The position numbers and the translations under genes are program-made. This document shows positions 30,119-42,627 of a stretch of DNA of 64,000 bases, piece by piece. The stretch comes from Parasitella parasitica. Lineage: Eukaryota > Mucoromycota > Mucoromycetes > Mucorales > Mucoraceae. The DNA is taken from the NCBI GenBank assembly GCA_025201805.1, contig MU619257.1, positions 151,455-215,454 of the forward strand, written 5' to 3'. Positions within the stretch are counted from its first letter, which is position 1. Each line of letters starts with the position of its first letter. The notes under the pieces are model-generated. The model did not search any database. It saw nothing but the letters and a program-made list of their open reading frames with translations, and was not told the DNA's origin.

Positions 30119-31959
30119 GTATAATGAAGGAGGCAGTACAAAACGAATTAAATGATATACATTAGATGGGTGCTATTGCATCCATATAATACGTCAATCA
30201 ATACTATGCGTAGAGGATATAGGAACATGATTTCAAAAAAAAAAAAAAAAAAGTATAATATCAGACACAGAAATGACTTTATTGATAAGAAAATGCCATA
30301 TTTTATACTAGACGGGCTGGCCACCCTGCCCACTCTGGTGATTTTTGCACCTTCGCTACGCTGCGGTAAAAATCGACCCTCATTTACACTCCTGATCGAA
30401 TCCAAGGATGAATATCACTGGTTATTTTATAAAAAATAGAAGCAATCATGGAATTTCTTGCATATAAGTGTTATATCTGTAGAATAACCATGTTTACCAT
30501 ATTATTTCAATTCATTTGTCATTGCAAACGTTCCTAATCGAATCCAAGGTTATATGTCACCACATGTTCTATTATATAGTAAATAGTAATAATTAATAGA
30601 ACGTCTTGTATAAGAAAGTATCTATTTAGGTTCTACTTGTTTTATTTTGCGAAGCTAAACTTATCGATGAATGATTCACATTCATATTAATTGGCTGATA
30701 GGATAGGTCTTGTTTGGAAATTGTACTGCTTTTAAAGGGGTAATACCGTTGATTATAAGATGTAGAAGCACAGTTCAGAGCAGAAGAAATTGTACAGTAA
30801 TTCAACATATGAAAGCTTAAGTTACAACTAATTCTAAGGATGCCCCATAAATACCACAACTTTAGTAATTTGTATATGATATTATTTCACACAACTTCAG
30901 TTCGTATCCATCGGCATTCGGTTCCACAGAGCCTAGTAGAAGATAAACAAATGTAGGCGTTGGTGGCTCCTTTTAGAAAGCTTCCAGACCATGCAGTCTC
31001 TGTTTCTTGATAAAATTATCCATTAATACAATAAAAGCAGTTTTAAAGAGCAAAAAAGAATGTCAATATCAGTTTGTTAACTACCCTTGACCAAGTAATA
31101 GCCAAGTGTAAACAAGTATACTATCGCAAGAAAATGGAATGTGTAGCGACGGGATTAGCTTCCAAATTCAACAAAACTGAGCGGAACGCCACTCAATAGT
31201 CTTTTAAATACCATTAATAAGCAATTGGTAATGGTATTCTTTCGGTCAAATTCTGCTCATCTTCCAGACGTTGTAAAGATAGTTGGCCCGCTTTATGCGG
31301 TTGTTTTGCTTGAAATTGAATTGACGTAACGGTAAAACAGACTGAGTAATGCAGTGCTGTGTACGCTGATAGTTTATGATGACCAACTAATATAGCGCTT
31401 ATACAATGGATTTTCAAAAACTATGTTTGCTGCCTTTTATGAGCCGTCCAAAACAGAGCTACCCAGTTTTCCTGTCATAAGTGTTATAAAAAAGAAATCA
31501 GACATGAACACACATCCAGCTATGCAAGAAGTTTTTGGCGGTTGAAATAGAATCAGATACGAAAAGAAGTAAAAAAAAAAACTTTCATTAATCGAAAGGT
31601 TTGATTAGTGTAAGTCATCATAGATGTTCAGGAACCATTTGAGAGGCGTTGCCCCGATGGGCAGTCAATTTGACAATGTCTACTCGTAATCCTATAAATC
31701 AAAGCACGGAAACGGAAGGGTTAGGCTATTACTAAGAGATAATACTGTTTCTGTGTGAAATTTGCCATCAGAGACATTTGTAATTTTGGCAAAAGGGTTC
31801 GATAACATTTCTTTAAAAAAAGTTAGTCAGTGTACAATCTTAGACTCTTGATGTTTACGATGCTGAGAATTGTATCGGGTTAATTCGTACATTTGTGGGA
31901 CAAATAAATTTGCACAATTGCTAATCTTTTGTATATTTCTTTTCTTTTCTTTTCTTTTC
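30119..31959. other. Repeat-rich intergenic region
   Basis: Holds a decayed minus-orientation LTR (30480-30715, listed), A-rich sequence near 30234-30253 and a minus-strand open frame at 31214-31417 whose translation continues through stops with a coding-like look (for example YLLLGSVEPNADGYELKL near 30925), perhaps a dead element gene. A (TTTTC)n tract at 31937-31959 immediately precedes the oxidase start codon. Confidence 0.4.
30480..30715 (-). repeat. Decayed LTR copy, reverse orientation
   Basis: On the minus strand it follows the 29221-29695 LTR: CGTTCCTAATCGAATCCAAG, GTCTTGTATAAGAAA, ATCTATTTAGGTTCTACTT and GAAGCTAAACTTATCGATGAATGATTCACATTCAT are all recognisable with point changes. 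No intact ends. Confidence 0.65.
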
Positions 31960-33406
31960 ATGATGATTTATACCGAAAACCCTGTCATTGTTGTAGGCGC
32001 TGGTGTAATTGGCCTTTCTGTTGCATTGCAGCTGAAGCTAAAGGGATACAAAAAGGTTACCATCGTAGCTAAATATATTCCAGGTGATCTTTGTATTGAA
32101 TACACATCACCGTATGCAGGTAAATATGCACATGTAAAAAGACAATTTAGGCTGTTTATATTAAAACTTACCACATTTAGGTGCCCATTGGAGATCCATG
32201 GCGCCGGGTAGTAACAAATTGCTGCAAAGTATGTGTTGGCTGTGCCATTGAATTGCTAATTCGATCTAACTGAAGTATCAAGAGTTCGATGCTGTAACAT
32301 ATGATAGGTTTATGAATCTCGCTCATTCCTCAGATAATCCTGGCATTATGATTCTACCCAGCTATGACTATTACGATGATGCTTCGTCTCCTGATATCAC
32401 TGATCCATGGTTTAAAGACGTAGTTCGAGATGTAGGTTTTATACATAAAATGTTACGTCTGAAAGTCTTATTGATTGTTGCTCTACAAGTTTGAATTTTT
32501 GACGGAGAAGGATGGCTTGCCGCATGGAGCACAATTAGGGCACAAATACACGACTGGTAACTTGAAATAAATAATTGTTATCAAAAGCTAATGTTGATGT
32601 TAGTGCTTATCAACACACCTGTCTACATTACATGGCTTGCTTCTAAATTCAAGGCTTTAGGAGGAGAAATTGTTCAACGCAATCTCGGCCATATTGATGA
32701 AGTTTTCGGCCTACAAGAGGATCCCAATGTAATTAACTGCACTGGATTGGGCGCTCGATATATAGGCGGTGTCAATGACGAAGCCGTATTCCCTACTAGA
32801 GGACAAACGATTGTTGTCAAAGCAACGCATATTAAAAAAACCATTACACACTTAGGTCAGTGGTTTGGAACTCAGTATCTTATTAGTAGGCGACTTTTGT
32901 CCTAAATAGTAAATTTGTATAGGGACACAAGGCATCAATTATGTGATCCCAAGATCTGATGGAACGGTTATTCTGGGCGGAACTGCCAATAAACATGATT
33001 TGTAAGCTTTTCTTGGAACTTGGTATACACAGAACAGCTAATTCAATGATAGCAATCCATTTCCGGAGGCACAAGCCAGCAAGACCATCTTGGAAAAGAC
33101 ACTTGCACTATGTCCTGAATTGAAGGATCAACCATTAGATATTGTAAAATACAACGTTGGCTTGCGTCCGTCCAGAATTGGTGGTGTACGTATTGAAAAT
33201 GAGTTGCTCAGTAAGTATATTTCCTTTGACGGGGATGCAATATTGTACTAATCAGCCTAGCTTCGAGAAACAAAAAACAGACTATCCAAGTAACGCATGG
33301 CTATGGCCATGGAGGTTTTGGTGTCCAATCCAGCTGGGGCTGTGCCGAGTACATTGTCCAAGTCATGCAGGATGGGCTCACCGAATCGAAGGCAGCTCGT
33401 CTCTAG
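31960..33406 (+). CDS. D-amino-acid oxidase, peroxisomal
   Basis: FAD enzyme that oxidises D-amino acids to keto acids, ammonia and hydrogen peroxide. Eight exons: 31960-32119, 32181-32228, 32283-32431, 32490-32556, 32604-32855, 32923-33001, 33053-33210, 33261-33406; 352 aa, standard length. FAD-binding motif VVGAGVIGLS at residues 11-20; GAHWRSMAPGS follows; the substrate/FAD regions NCTGLGARYIGG, INYVIPRSDGTVILGGT, YNVGLRPSRIGGVR (Arg of substrate carboxylate binding) and HGYGHGGFGVQSSWGCA are as in the family. It ends AARL; the last three residues, ARL, fit a peroxisomal targeting signal 1. Two ATGs are adjacent; the first is used. D-aspartate oxidase is the closest alternative and cannot be excluded from motifs. 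Confidence 0.93.
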
Positions 33407-33682
33407 CTATGGCGACTATTTTGAACACTTGCTATCAGCACACGGTAAATCTATCGTTTTAAACAAATATGTAATATGCCAGTTGTACAATACAAAACTC
33501 GGATGGTGCATTTTACTATTAAAAGGATGATGCTCTTTTTTTGTTTATCGTATTTACATATTTTCAAATGGGTTGCTATTATTGTACTTTAGGCAGGGCC
33601 ATTGCCAAGGGTGCAATGTATTGTGGAATGATTCGAAGCACACCAGAGAAATGTTGTTTCAATTACACATAGTTGCTATTTG

Positions 33683-33979
33683 CTAGCTGGTACAAACGAT
33701 GGTATCTCCTAATGGCTTCTCAATTACTTGAATTTGTGAGTGTACTTGAAGTGAAGCTGTATGGAGAGTATTGTAAATGCTCGTTAGATGCACTGCAAAT
33801 TGGGCTTTTGACAAATACGTTCTCCCACATTCCGCACAATACGTAATCTTATCTTTGGTGTCTATTTGTGGACTTTTCGTGCCCTCATTGCTATGACTTG
33901 AAGATGGTAGTCTTGTCACATCAAGAAAAGACAGCACTTTTTTCCTCATGCCACGCTTGGTCTTAGTTTTTGCCTTCAT
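33683..33979 (-). CDS. Small C2H2-like zinc finger protein
   Basis: Single open frame of 98 aa with a basic start (MKAKTKTKRGMRKK), a Ser-rich stretch, and one finger-like motif YCAECGRTYLSKAQFAVHL...H with Cys-x2-Cys-x12-His spacing; the second His is eight residues on rather than three to five, so the finger is unusual or the frame runs into a terminal intron. Its 3' end faces the oxidase gene 276 bp away (convergent). Likely nuclear if real. An intron near the end that would restore a normal finger is possible. Confidence 0.45.
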   Translation of the reverse strand: MKAKTKTKRGMRKKVLSFLDVTRLPSSSHSNEGTKSPQIDTKDKITYCAECGRTYLSKAQFAVHLTSIYNTLHTASLQVHSQIQVIEKPLGDTIVCTS

Positions 33980-34240
33980 TTTTGCATTCTACTGAGAGAA
34001 AAATGAACAAAGCTTTGACAGATATGCTTGTCTTTACAACCTTGTTGCAAGCCATTTTGACACGGAGTGTAACAACACACTGAAATTTATAATATATTAG
34101 ACACAAGCATTATGAAATCCATAGATTAGAGATAACAGCAATTGAAAATAATACACATAATTGATAAATCGATACCATTATTAAGATGATAATTTCGAAA
34201 TTTGTATTGGGATGTTGGTATAGAAAAAAGAAAGGTATAG

Positions 34241-36422
34241 TTATGCTCTATGAATAATGCATCGTTTAACCGGATCAGTAGGTTCTGCCGAATTCCATTG
34301 AGTGATAGTTGAAAAAGATACAAATGCCATACTATAGAAAGAGTTATTTTTGTTAGTATGCTTTGAACTGTTCGGTAAAGGAATCGCATTACCATATTAT
34401 GCCAAACAAAATCAGCGCAAAATTAGCGATGCGTCGAGTTGGAGGCAGCTCCAAAGCTTTCAAGTGGAATAAAGGGGGGAAAACAAAGCACAGTGGGATG
34501 CAAAACAAGGCGCCAACCAAAGACACAAACTTGTCCAGTTTATCCTTTGAGCCCACAATGCCGATGCCTGCACATAAAAATACAACGAAAACTCGAAACA
34601 CATTCTTTTGCCACTTGACAATGGCATTGTTCTTTCCTGATTTGGTAGTGAATAGCCCGTTCTCCATGATGCGAATAGCAGGAAATAGCTGCAGCGGTAT
34701 CGACAGGCAGATGGCCAGCGAATAGAGCGTCTGGATAGATGACACCATGGGATCTTTGCTGGGTAAATTTAGCAAAATGATGGTCTGCACATTCTCGCCA
34801 AATGTCATGTAGGATAAAGCGCCCATTGTGATAAACAAGCAAGTGATCACAGTAAGCGCTCTTGTTAGCACTCGAGGGAACTTTTTGGGATCCCTCATGG
34901 ATTCAGTGATGGGAATAACTAAGAAAAAAAAAAAGGTTAGCAAGGCAGTCATCTCCTTGCATGGCCCACTAACCTAGTCCAATGCCTTCAAACGTAAATG
35001 CTGCAGTACCAAGGAATAATGGATAGTGCAGTGGATTCCACATTTCCACCTGAACCATACCAATCGTAAACAGCTCTTTTATATCATAGTAGACCAAATA
35101 GATCAGCCCAATCACGATAAAGACGTCTGCAATCAGTGCAAAAACTGATAGTCTCTGGATCTTTCTGATCATGGCCAGCGGAATGAAAGCAAAGCTTTGC
35201 GCCAGTATCAAAAGATGCATAGGAATCGTAACTCGACATTTCGAAAAGGTAAGGACCAATGACTGCAAATTTTCTGCAACAAAGATCATGTAAGCACATA
35301 CGAATCCAATCTGTGACAATGTGATGGCGACAAGCACAGCAACCCGCATACGAGACCCATATAACACACCTCCCATGTCCCCAAAGCTGGCCGGAACAAC
35401 CAGGCGAGTTTGCACAAGCAACAGAAATGACCACAACGAAATCAACGCCCATGCAATGATGGCAAAGGTGGAGAAAACAAGGCCTCCATTGTAGAATCTG
35501 AATGGAAACAGGTCAGACTACACGCCATGCCAAGCCATGTGGAAATTACTTACGCTTTAGGCAAAAACATAATACCTGTCGTGACAAATGACTTTAGCAA
35601 TAGAAACATGGCCTTGCCAGGTGTTGCTTTTCCTTGCAAAGTCTGTCCTGGACGTGATCTCGACAGCAGTGGCATCGTCTCTCGAGCTTGCAATTGCTTG
35701 TATTGTATGGGAACTAGCGGTTTTTTCGAGTTTGCTGAGGTGGGCAATGGCAAACCTTGAGTCGTATCGGATGCACCGTAAGAATACGATGCATTATTTA
35801 AAGGTGGGCGGTAGGCCATGATGCCACCCTCAGGAATGCTGTCTTCTTCACTGCTTGCATCGTCTTCGCTCGAGTGGTAGGAATCAGACGAGGAATTAGA
35901 CGAAGATGATTCTGCATCGCTCAGATTTTCACCGCCAAAATGGCCATACAAGCACAGAAACTCGACAAAACTGGATGTAACAAAATTAGGCGGCTTCTTT
36001 CCTTGTTGCGCTGCTTTGCTTAAAACGTAGTGGCGCCTGAACCCACCCGGCTGCTTTAACGATTGCAATGATACGTCGATCGTTGGCTCACGGTGAGCAG
36101 GTAACGATACACTTTGAGTTCGATTTCTCTTTTGTTGCTTGTCCTCTACTTGAGCTGTCCATTTGTAAATTTCGTCCAGAATAGATCCGCCAGGTAAGAG
36201 ATGGTGTGTGTTGTACGTTGGCTGCTTCTTCTCATCCTGCTGCTGCTTAAGTTTTTGCTCTTTTTTATGTTGCTTCTGCTGTTTGCGCTGTTTGCGTTGT
36301 TTACTTGAAGGATACGGCGGTATCAGAGAAGACGAGGATGATGCAGGGTGGTAAACAAGGTGGCGTTTCACTACTTTGGCTACTTGTTCGACAGGCAAGT
36401 CAATGGTTACTGAGCGTTCCAT
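34241..36422 (-). CDS. AVT3-type vacuolar amino acid transporter
   Basis: Member of the amino acid/auxin permease (Aa_trans) family; fungal AVT3/AVT4 relatives export neutral amino acids from the vacuole. Four exons: 36422-35554, 35497-34974, 34918-34393, 34331-34241; 669 aa. The first ~265 residues are a hydrophilic, disordered cytosolic extension rich in Lys/Gln and Ser/Asp/Glu. The membrane part starts at GKAMFLLLKSFVTTGIMFLPKA, a family hallmark, and has about eleven hydrophobic helices, including FEGIGLVIPITESMRDPKKFPRVL and QTIILLNLPS. Serines in the extension suit regulatory phosphorylation. The short last exon (C-terminus KRCIIHRA) supplies the last helix end. Substrate cannot be read from sequence. 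Confidence 0.9.
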
Positions 36423-38192
36423 CTGCTAGATTTGTTTCAATGCCAAATTGTCTGTTGAATGTGTCGTCAAAAGAAAAAAAGAAGAATTTGCGAAAAAAAA
36501 AAAAGAGGAAAAAAAAAATCAAAGGCTCACATTCTCATCAAACGTCTCTTACCACTATCACCCTACTGCTACTATCTCCCCAATACACACACCTCTGCTT
36601 ACTACTCTCACCCATGGTACAAATGACTTGTGACGGCCTGTGCTTTTGAAATCTTGCAAATCGCTGCTTTCATGCCATATCGTGATCTCTTACATATCTC
36701 TATTAATCAATTGCGTTCATTCTACTTTCCTGCTGTCATAACTTCAAGTTGGAATCATCATGACATTACTGTTTTGTAAGATTTGTGTGTGTGGTAATCT
36801 TCCATTTTCGCAGTGGCGAGTTTTGAGCGACGACGACGATTTGGTGGATGAAAGTCCGACTCTTTTTTTTTTTTTTTTGGATCTTGGAGGTCGGTTAGTG
36901 AAGCAATTTGATCCTTTTCTTCGCATTTATGTAGATTATTCAATAAATTGTATATAAAACAGACAATACTCAATAATTGAAAATAGTACAGAATTGCATT
37001 GCTCATAAATTGGTATAGCTCTTAAAAAAATAGCTCACCAAAAATTTTGCATAACATTGAATAAAAGCAAAGCATTATTATTAGCCAAAAGTCACAATAC
37101 ATACTATGTAATATGCAAATAAGCGTTTTGAAGCAGTGCAGAAACGTTATATGCTCATTTTGTTTCAGTAACTATCTTAATGAAAAGTTTTATTTTTTGA
37201 CTGAAAAATCCGAAAAACTAAATTTTGGCGATTTTGATGCATAGTTGTAAGGCTTGGAGGATCAATTTTGCGAGATTTTCAATTTTTGAGATACTGTGAT
37301 AGGAAGTAGGCACAGAGTAAGAGTGGTTGTTTGGTGCAAATACGAGCTCTTAAAACTGCATAAAACGGCCAAAATCAAGCTTTGAAAATCATACACTTTT
37401 GGATGTTTTAGGTACATGTATCAATATCCACTATACAAAAAGACTCTATACCAAAGTTTTTGTCTGCTTGGATACATTGCTACGTCTATCAAGCATATTC
37501 TGTAACACATTGCTTGGGCCAATTTTATGAAAATGGGCTTGTTTGAGTCGACTGAATTTGGTTACTCCACCTTCGAAAAAAAAAAACAGCAGCCAAATGA
37601 AAAGTTGTACATAAATTTGGCAGCGTGTTTGAAAGTAAAAAATATAGATAAAACCTCATTACCATTCAGTATTGAAAAACTGCATTTATACTTGATTAAA
37701 TGCACGGAATAAAGTATTAAAAATACTTTTGAAGTATGGACATTCTGTAAATTTTGTCTGCTGATTACCATGACAATATTGGTTCACCGACTTTAAATCG
37801 AATTATCAACAAGATAAAGCAAATATGCTAAAGGACCACACATAAAATTGAACTGTGTTTTAGGGTTTGCATAAAACAGAAGATCGACTATTATAGGATA
37901 CTGTTTTTTCCTGCCATGTAAAAAATTGCAGAAAATCTGAGTAAGCCTACGTACAAACACGAAAGACGTTGATCTAAAACCGATATTTTTATTACGCCAA
38001 TGAACTGAACATCCGTCAGCTCTAGTTTCCTTGTGTGAAACGATGAGGCAATCTCAGTGACTTGCAGCAACCATTTGGTAATGGATATATTGCAAATGGG
38101 TTACTTTGCATGTTACAAAGTTGTTGCAAACGAATTAGAACTACGAACTGCTTTCTCCCTTTTTTTATTTATTTTATTGAAGCATTTCAGTT
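36423..38192. other. Intergenic, 1.77 kb, no gene seen
   Basis: Starts with A-rich and CT-rich blocks (36470-36640) that are probably the transporter promoter, then AT-rich sequence with scattered short frames and no domain. A CGACGACGACGA run lies at about 36829. The last 40 bp before the Doa10 start are T-rich. Confidence 0.45.
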
Positions 38193-39192
38193 ATGGAAGA
38201 CGAAGAAGGTACGGGTTTGCTTGTATGATGACGAGTCATAGATAATTAGAACGTATTCCAGAGATCTGTAGAGTCTGCCGCTCGGAAGGCACCGTCGACC
38301 AGCCTCTATTTCATCCTTGTAAATGTGCAGGAAGTATTCGTTACGTTCACCAGGACTGGTAAGCAGCCTTCTATTATTAAAAGCAGTTGCATGATAGTAA
38401 AGATGAACAACATTAGTTTGATCGAATGGTTAACGCACAGTCGAAAAAAGTACGTCAAATACGCAGCCCAAACATATTCATGTACTAAATCGGATCCGTA
38501 GATATTGCGAACTGTGCGAGCATCCCTTTACATTTACACCAGGTAAAAAGATTGATTTTTAGACCGAGTGATGGCAATGAATTGACGAAAATCATCTAGT
38601 TTATCGACAAGACATGCCAGATGTGTTACCTCCCAAGCTATTTGTACGGCAATTGAAGAAAAAGCTCGCGTTTGCCATCACAACGACATTACGAGCAATC
38701 TTGGTCTCTTGTATTTGGCTGATACTACTGCCGTATTTCACTATTTGGATTTGGAGGCTATACTTTTCAATGGGCACTAATTTATCAAAGCATCTCTCAC
38801 GATTGCAGCGGCTGAGACCAAGGATTGGATTCTCTAACACTGTGCGGGAAGAGATGTTGAATTTCGACTATAGCTTACTCAACAGAACCAGCACAAGTTG
38901 GCTGCAGGATTACAGATCCCGATTTTCGCTGCAGTAAGAAGATTACAAACTGTACAAGAGTTCATTATGTAACTAACAAGCCCTTTCAGAACATTTTTAT
39001 CAGATTGCTTCGAAGGCCAAATCATAACCTGCGTTGTCGTGGTGATTTTTGTCGCTGTGTTTTTACTGAGGGAATGGATTGTGCAGAATATACCAATGGA
39101 AGCCCCCATCATTGGAGATGACGATGCAGTAGAAATGGCCATTGACGACGACGAAGGGGAGCCTCTGCCTCGCCAACATCATCATCACAATC

Positions 39193-39279
<87 letters not shown>

Positions 39280-42200
39280 CTGCTGACAACTTGTTTGACA
39301 ACCATTGGGATCATCATCAACAGGAGCCTCTGGATTTCGATCAGAGACCTCCCTCACCTGTCGCTACCACCTGGTTCGATAATGGTGAATCCAGTTCAGC
39401 AAATCTCATATTTTCCAACAACGAGATCTACAACAGACCCTCCCGTGCAACGTCCATGCCTCCATCGTTCTCATCTACAAGCTCTTTTCATGACTATGAC
39501 GAAGAGCACCAGAGCAATGAGGGAAAGCCATTAGAAAACCGTAGATCAGCAAGCATGGAGCCATTTATCGACACCACGCCTTCAGACTATCTTAACAATA
39601 ATGGCCACGACGAGTCATCTGGCTTTGCTCGAGGACATCCACCTAATGCACCGAGACTGAGACATGCTGAGGCTCCAACTTTTATCAGACCTGTGCTTGA
39701 AGTATTAGAAGAAGAGGAGGACCAACAACGACAAGCGCCACACGCAGCAGCACCCATCAGAGCACAGCCAATACTACCACCCCCACCCCCACCCCAGCCA
39801 ATGATGAATGATGCAGATGACGATGACGATAATGTCGAAGAATTCGAAGGTGTCCTAGAAGCTATCGGCATGCAAGGCAGTCTATGGTCATTGCTGCAAA
39901 ACTGTGCTTTGATGGGGTTGCTGATCGCGCTCAGTCTTGGCGCTGCTGTTTGGATCCCATACTTGATAGGCATGCTATTCATTATGACAGAGATCCTGGA
40001 TGTAATCCGTATACCATTAAAGCTGACACGACTGATAACAGATCCTGTCGTAGACTTTTTATTCTTTGTTTGCACCGACTATATTGCACCATGGCTTGCG
40101 GACGCCTATACTCAACATTTGCGCCCTTATTGGATTGCATTCTCCACTTGGCACATATCACAAAAGATATTCATTGCGTTCACGTACATTCTGGGCCGTG
40201 CTCTCTCACTCGCTGATCCCCTAAGCTCTAACACTCCAGCCTCCTTGATATCATCATCTTTTGAAAATATACCCACATCACCATCAGCAGTAGCTTCCGA
40301 CTCCACCTCGACATTTATCACATCGATGGCTAAATTTATTAATCAGACAGAACCCATGCTGGAATCGGCTATTCACCGGTATCAGCTGCTTGCCACAGGT
40401 CAGACTGCTATGGACCGTTTCGCTTGCATTTTCGTGGGCTATATTATCATAGCCTTAGCCAGTTGTTGGTACCTTTCGCGATCCCCCAACAACAGCAACA
40501 GCAACAGCAACATGGCTGCCTTGGGTCGCACAGCGCAAGAGGCTATTCGCCATCAAGGAATTATCTTCAAGGTGGGCATGTTCATCAGCATCGAGCTTGC
40601 TATGTTTCCTATTGTTTGCGGTTTCCTGCTTGATTTATCAACAATGCCCTTATTTAAATCGGCTTCGTTCATGGGTAGATTCATGTATCTAAAATCAAAT
40701 CCTGTGCCGTCTGTATTCCTGCATTGGTTCCTAGGCACTGGCTTCATGTTCTTGTTCGCGGTCTTGGTGACATTATGTCGTGATGTAGTGCGTCCAGGCG
40801 TAATGTGGTTTATTAGAGACCCCAACGATCCGCAGTTCCATCCCATTCGAGAAATAGTTGAAAGACCCGTTTTCTTTCAACTGAAGAAGATTGGAGCCAG
40901 TGCTCTGATCTATCTTACGGTGATAATAGTGGGCATTGGCGGCCTAGTTCATTTCCTCAACACAGTGGCCGGACACATCTTACCGCTGAGGTGGAATCTA
41001 TCGTAAGTGTCTTTTTTTTTTTTTCACATAATCCCATAATCGTTTGAATTTATCGAGTTAATGTTTGTTTAACACATTTAGTAGAGTTCCTTTATCAGTA
41101 GTTCCAGTGGATTTAATTGTAATTCACGTTGGTATTCCTGCTATTGTCAACTATTTCAAGCCAAAGCAGATTATCAAGCAGGTGTTTGTCAAATGGATTA
41201 CCATGACATGCCGTCATTTGAGATTATCGTCATTTGTGTTTGGCGGTAGAAAGGCAGACGAGGAAGGGACCTTGGTATATCACAACTGGGTGGCATGGCT
41301 GAAGCGCACAAAACCTACGCACTATCCTGCGGATGGTGCCATCGATGACATTATAGAGAGCCAAGTATCTTATTTGTGGGAGGGCCAATTACTGCGTGTT
41401 CCTCGACATGATAGCGTACCTATTATCGAACGTCGTCGTATGCTTGTGCCTGTTGATAACTTTACCCTTGAACCTCTGGATGAAACTGAAAGACGATTGG
41501 GACATCCTGCTGCCAGCGCACCTGGTGGTGACGAAGTAAACACTGTCATTGTCTACAGCCCTCCTCATTTCAAAGAAAGACTGCTAGTTTTTGTGGGCTT
41601 TATGTGGTTGTCTATGAGCATATTTTTCTGCGCCATCACCGTATTGCCTGTTCTCCTAGGTCGCTACATCTTTGAGCACAAACTGCATCTTGATACCGAG
41701 GTACATGACATTTATTCGTTCGTTTTAGGTGGCTGTATCCTGCTGTTCATGGGTATATTGATTCAGCAATGCTACAAATCTGTCAAGGATATCAGCGCAC
41801 AATCCACATGGTCTGACTTGACGCTGTCAGTATGGGACCATGTCAAGCAATGGACTTTATGGCTTTCTCGATGGTCTTTCTTTGTATTATCGTTTGGTGT
41901 TCTCGTACCAATGTCGCTTGGAATCATGATCGAGTTATATCTTGTTCTGCCGTTTGTTCAGATTACTCCAGATGCACCTTCGATCGAAATATTGCCCATG
42001 TGGGCTGCTGGCTTTGTGTGCCAAGTGATACTCCATGGATTTATACAAGTTGTTCCCAATAATAAGTTGAAGGAGATTCTTGAAGATGTAAGTATCAGTA
42101 TTTTAACTCACAACGTGCCCGCTTATCCAGCTCCTTCGTGTAATAGGTATTCCAAGGGGGTATCAATGAAATGAAGGTTGAATCATGTTGCACAAGGCTA

Positions 42201-42530
42201 CTGGGCCCATTACTGTTTGTCACCTTGAATGCTAGCTGTCTCCCATTCTTGCCAGCTTACATCAATATGAAGATTCTCGACATGAGTCGCAAGTATTTCA
42301 AACCATGCTTATACACATCAAGTCTGACTAATATGTTGTTTTCTGTAATAGTTGAGCAAAACGCTGAATTGTCAATGAAGATGCTTCAAATGGCTTATCC
42401 CATTGCTCTTATTGGCATTGGAGGCTATTATCTCGGCAAATTTGGTAGAAGGATTAGAACTAGGTTGGTTCAAAACATTAGAGAAGACAACTATTTGATA
42501 GGCAGAACACTGCATAACCTGGATCAATAA
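38193..42530 (+). CDS. SSM4: Doa10/MARCH6-type ER ubiquitin ligase
   Basis: Membrane E3 ligase of the ER and inner nuclear membrane that marks degradation substrates (ERAD-C). Eight exons: 38193-38208, 38250-38358, 38417-38449, 38502-38542, 38600-38933, 38990-41002, 41082-42087, 42147-42530; 1,311 aa. The N-terminal RING-CH finger is complete: [24 protein letters not shown], i.e. C4HC3 order. Around fourteen hydrophobic helices follow, with the TEB4/Doa10 core [18 protein letters not shown] and later blocks. Between the second and third helix lies a long hydrophilic loop with HHHHN, 29 consecutive Gln (39192-39278; CAA then CAG codons), Pro and acidic runs. The C-terminus is short of obvious landmarks, and an extra intron around 42240-42360 cannot be ruled out. 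Its stop is 97 bp from the convergent DHQS-like gene. Confidence 0.92.
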
Positions 42531-42627
42531 GCATTTCACTCACATACGCTCAATGCCAACATTTACAACATGACATTATATACCTCTTCATTGTAAAATA
42601 AAAATAAAACAAAAAGGCTTCATCTGT

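Noticed and set aside
39063-39357. Leu- or Val-repeat ORFs opposite the CAA/CAG tract
   Set aside because: Pure shadow of the poly-Gln codons of the Doa10-like gene.
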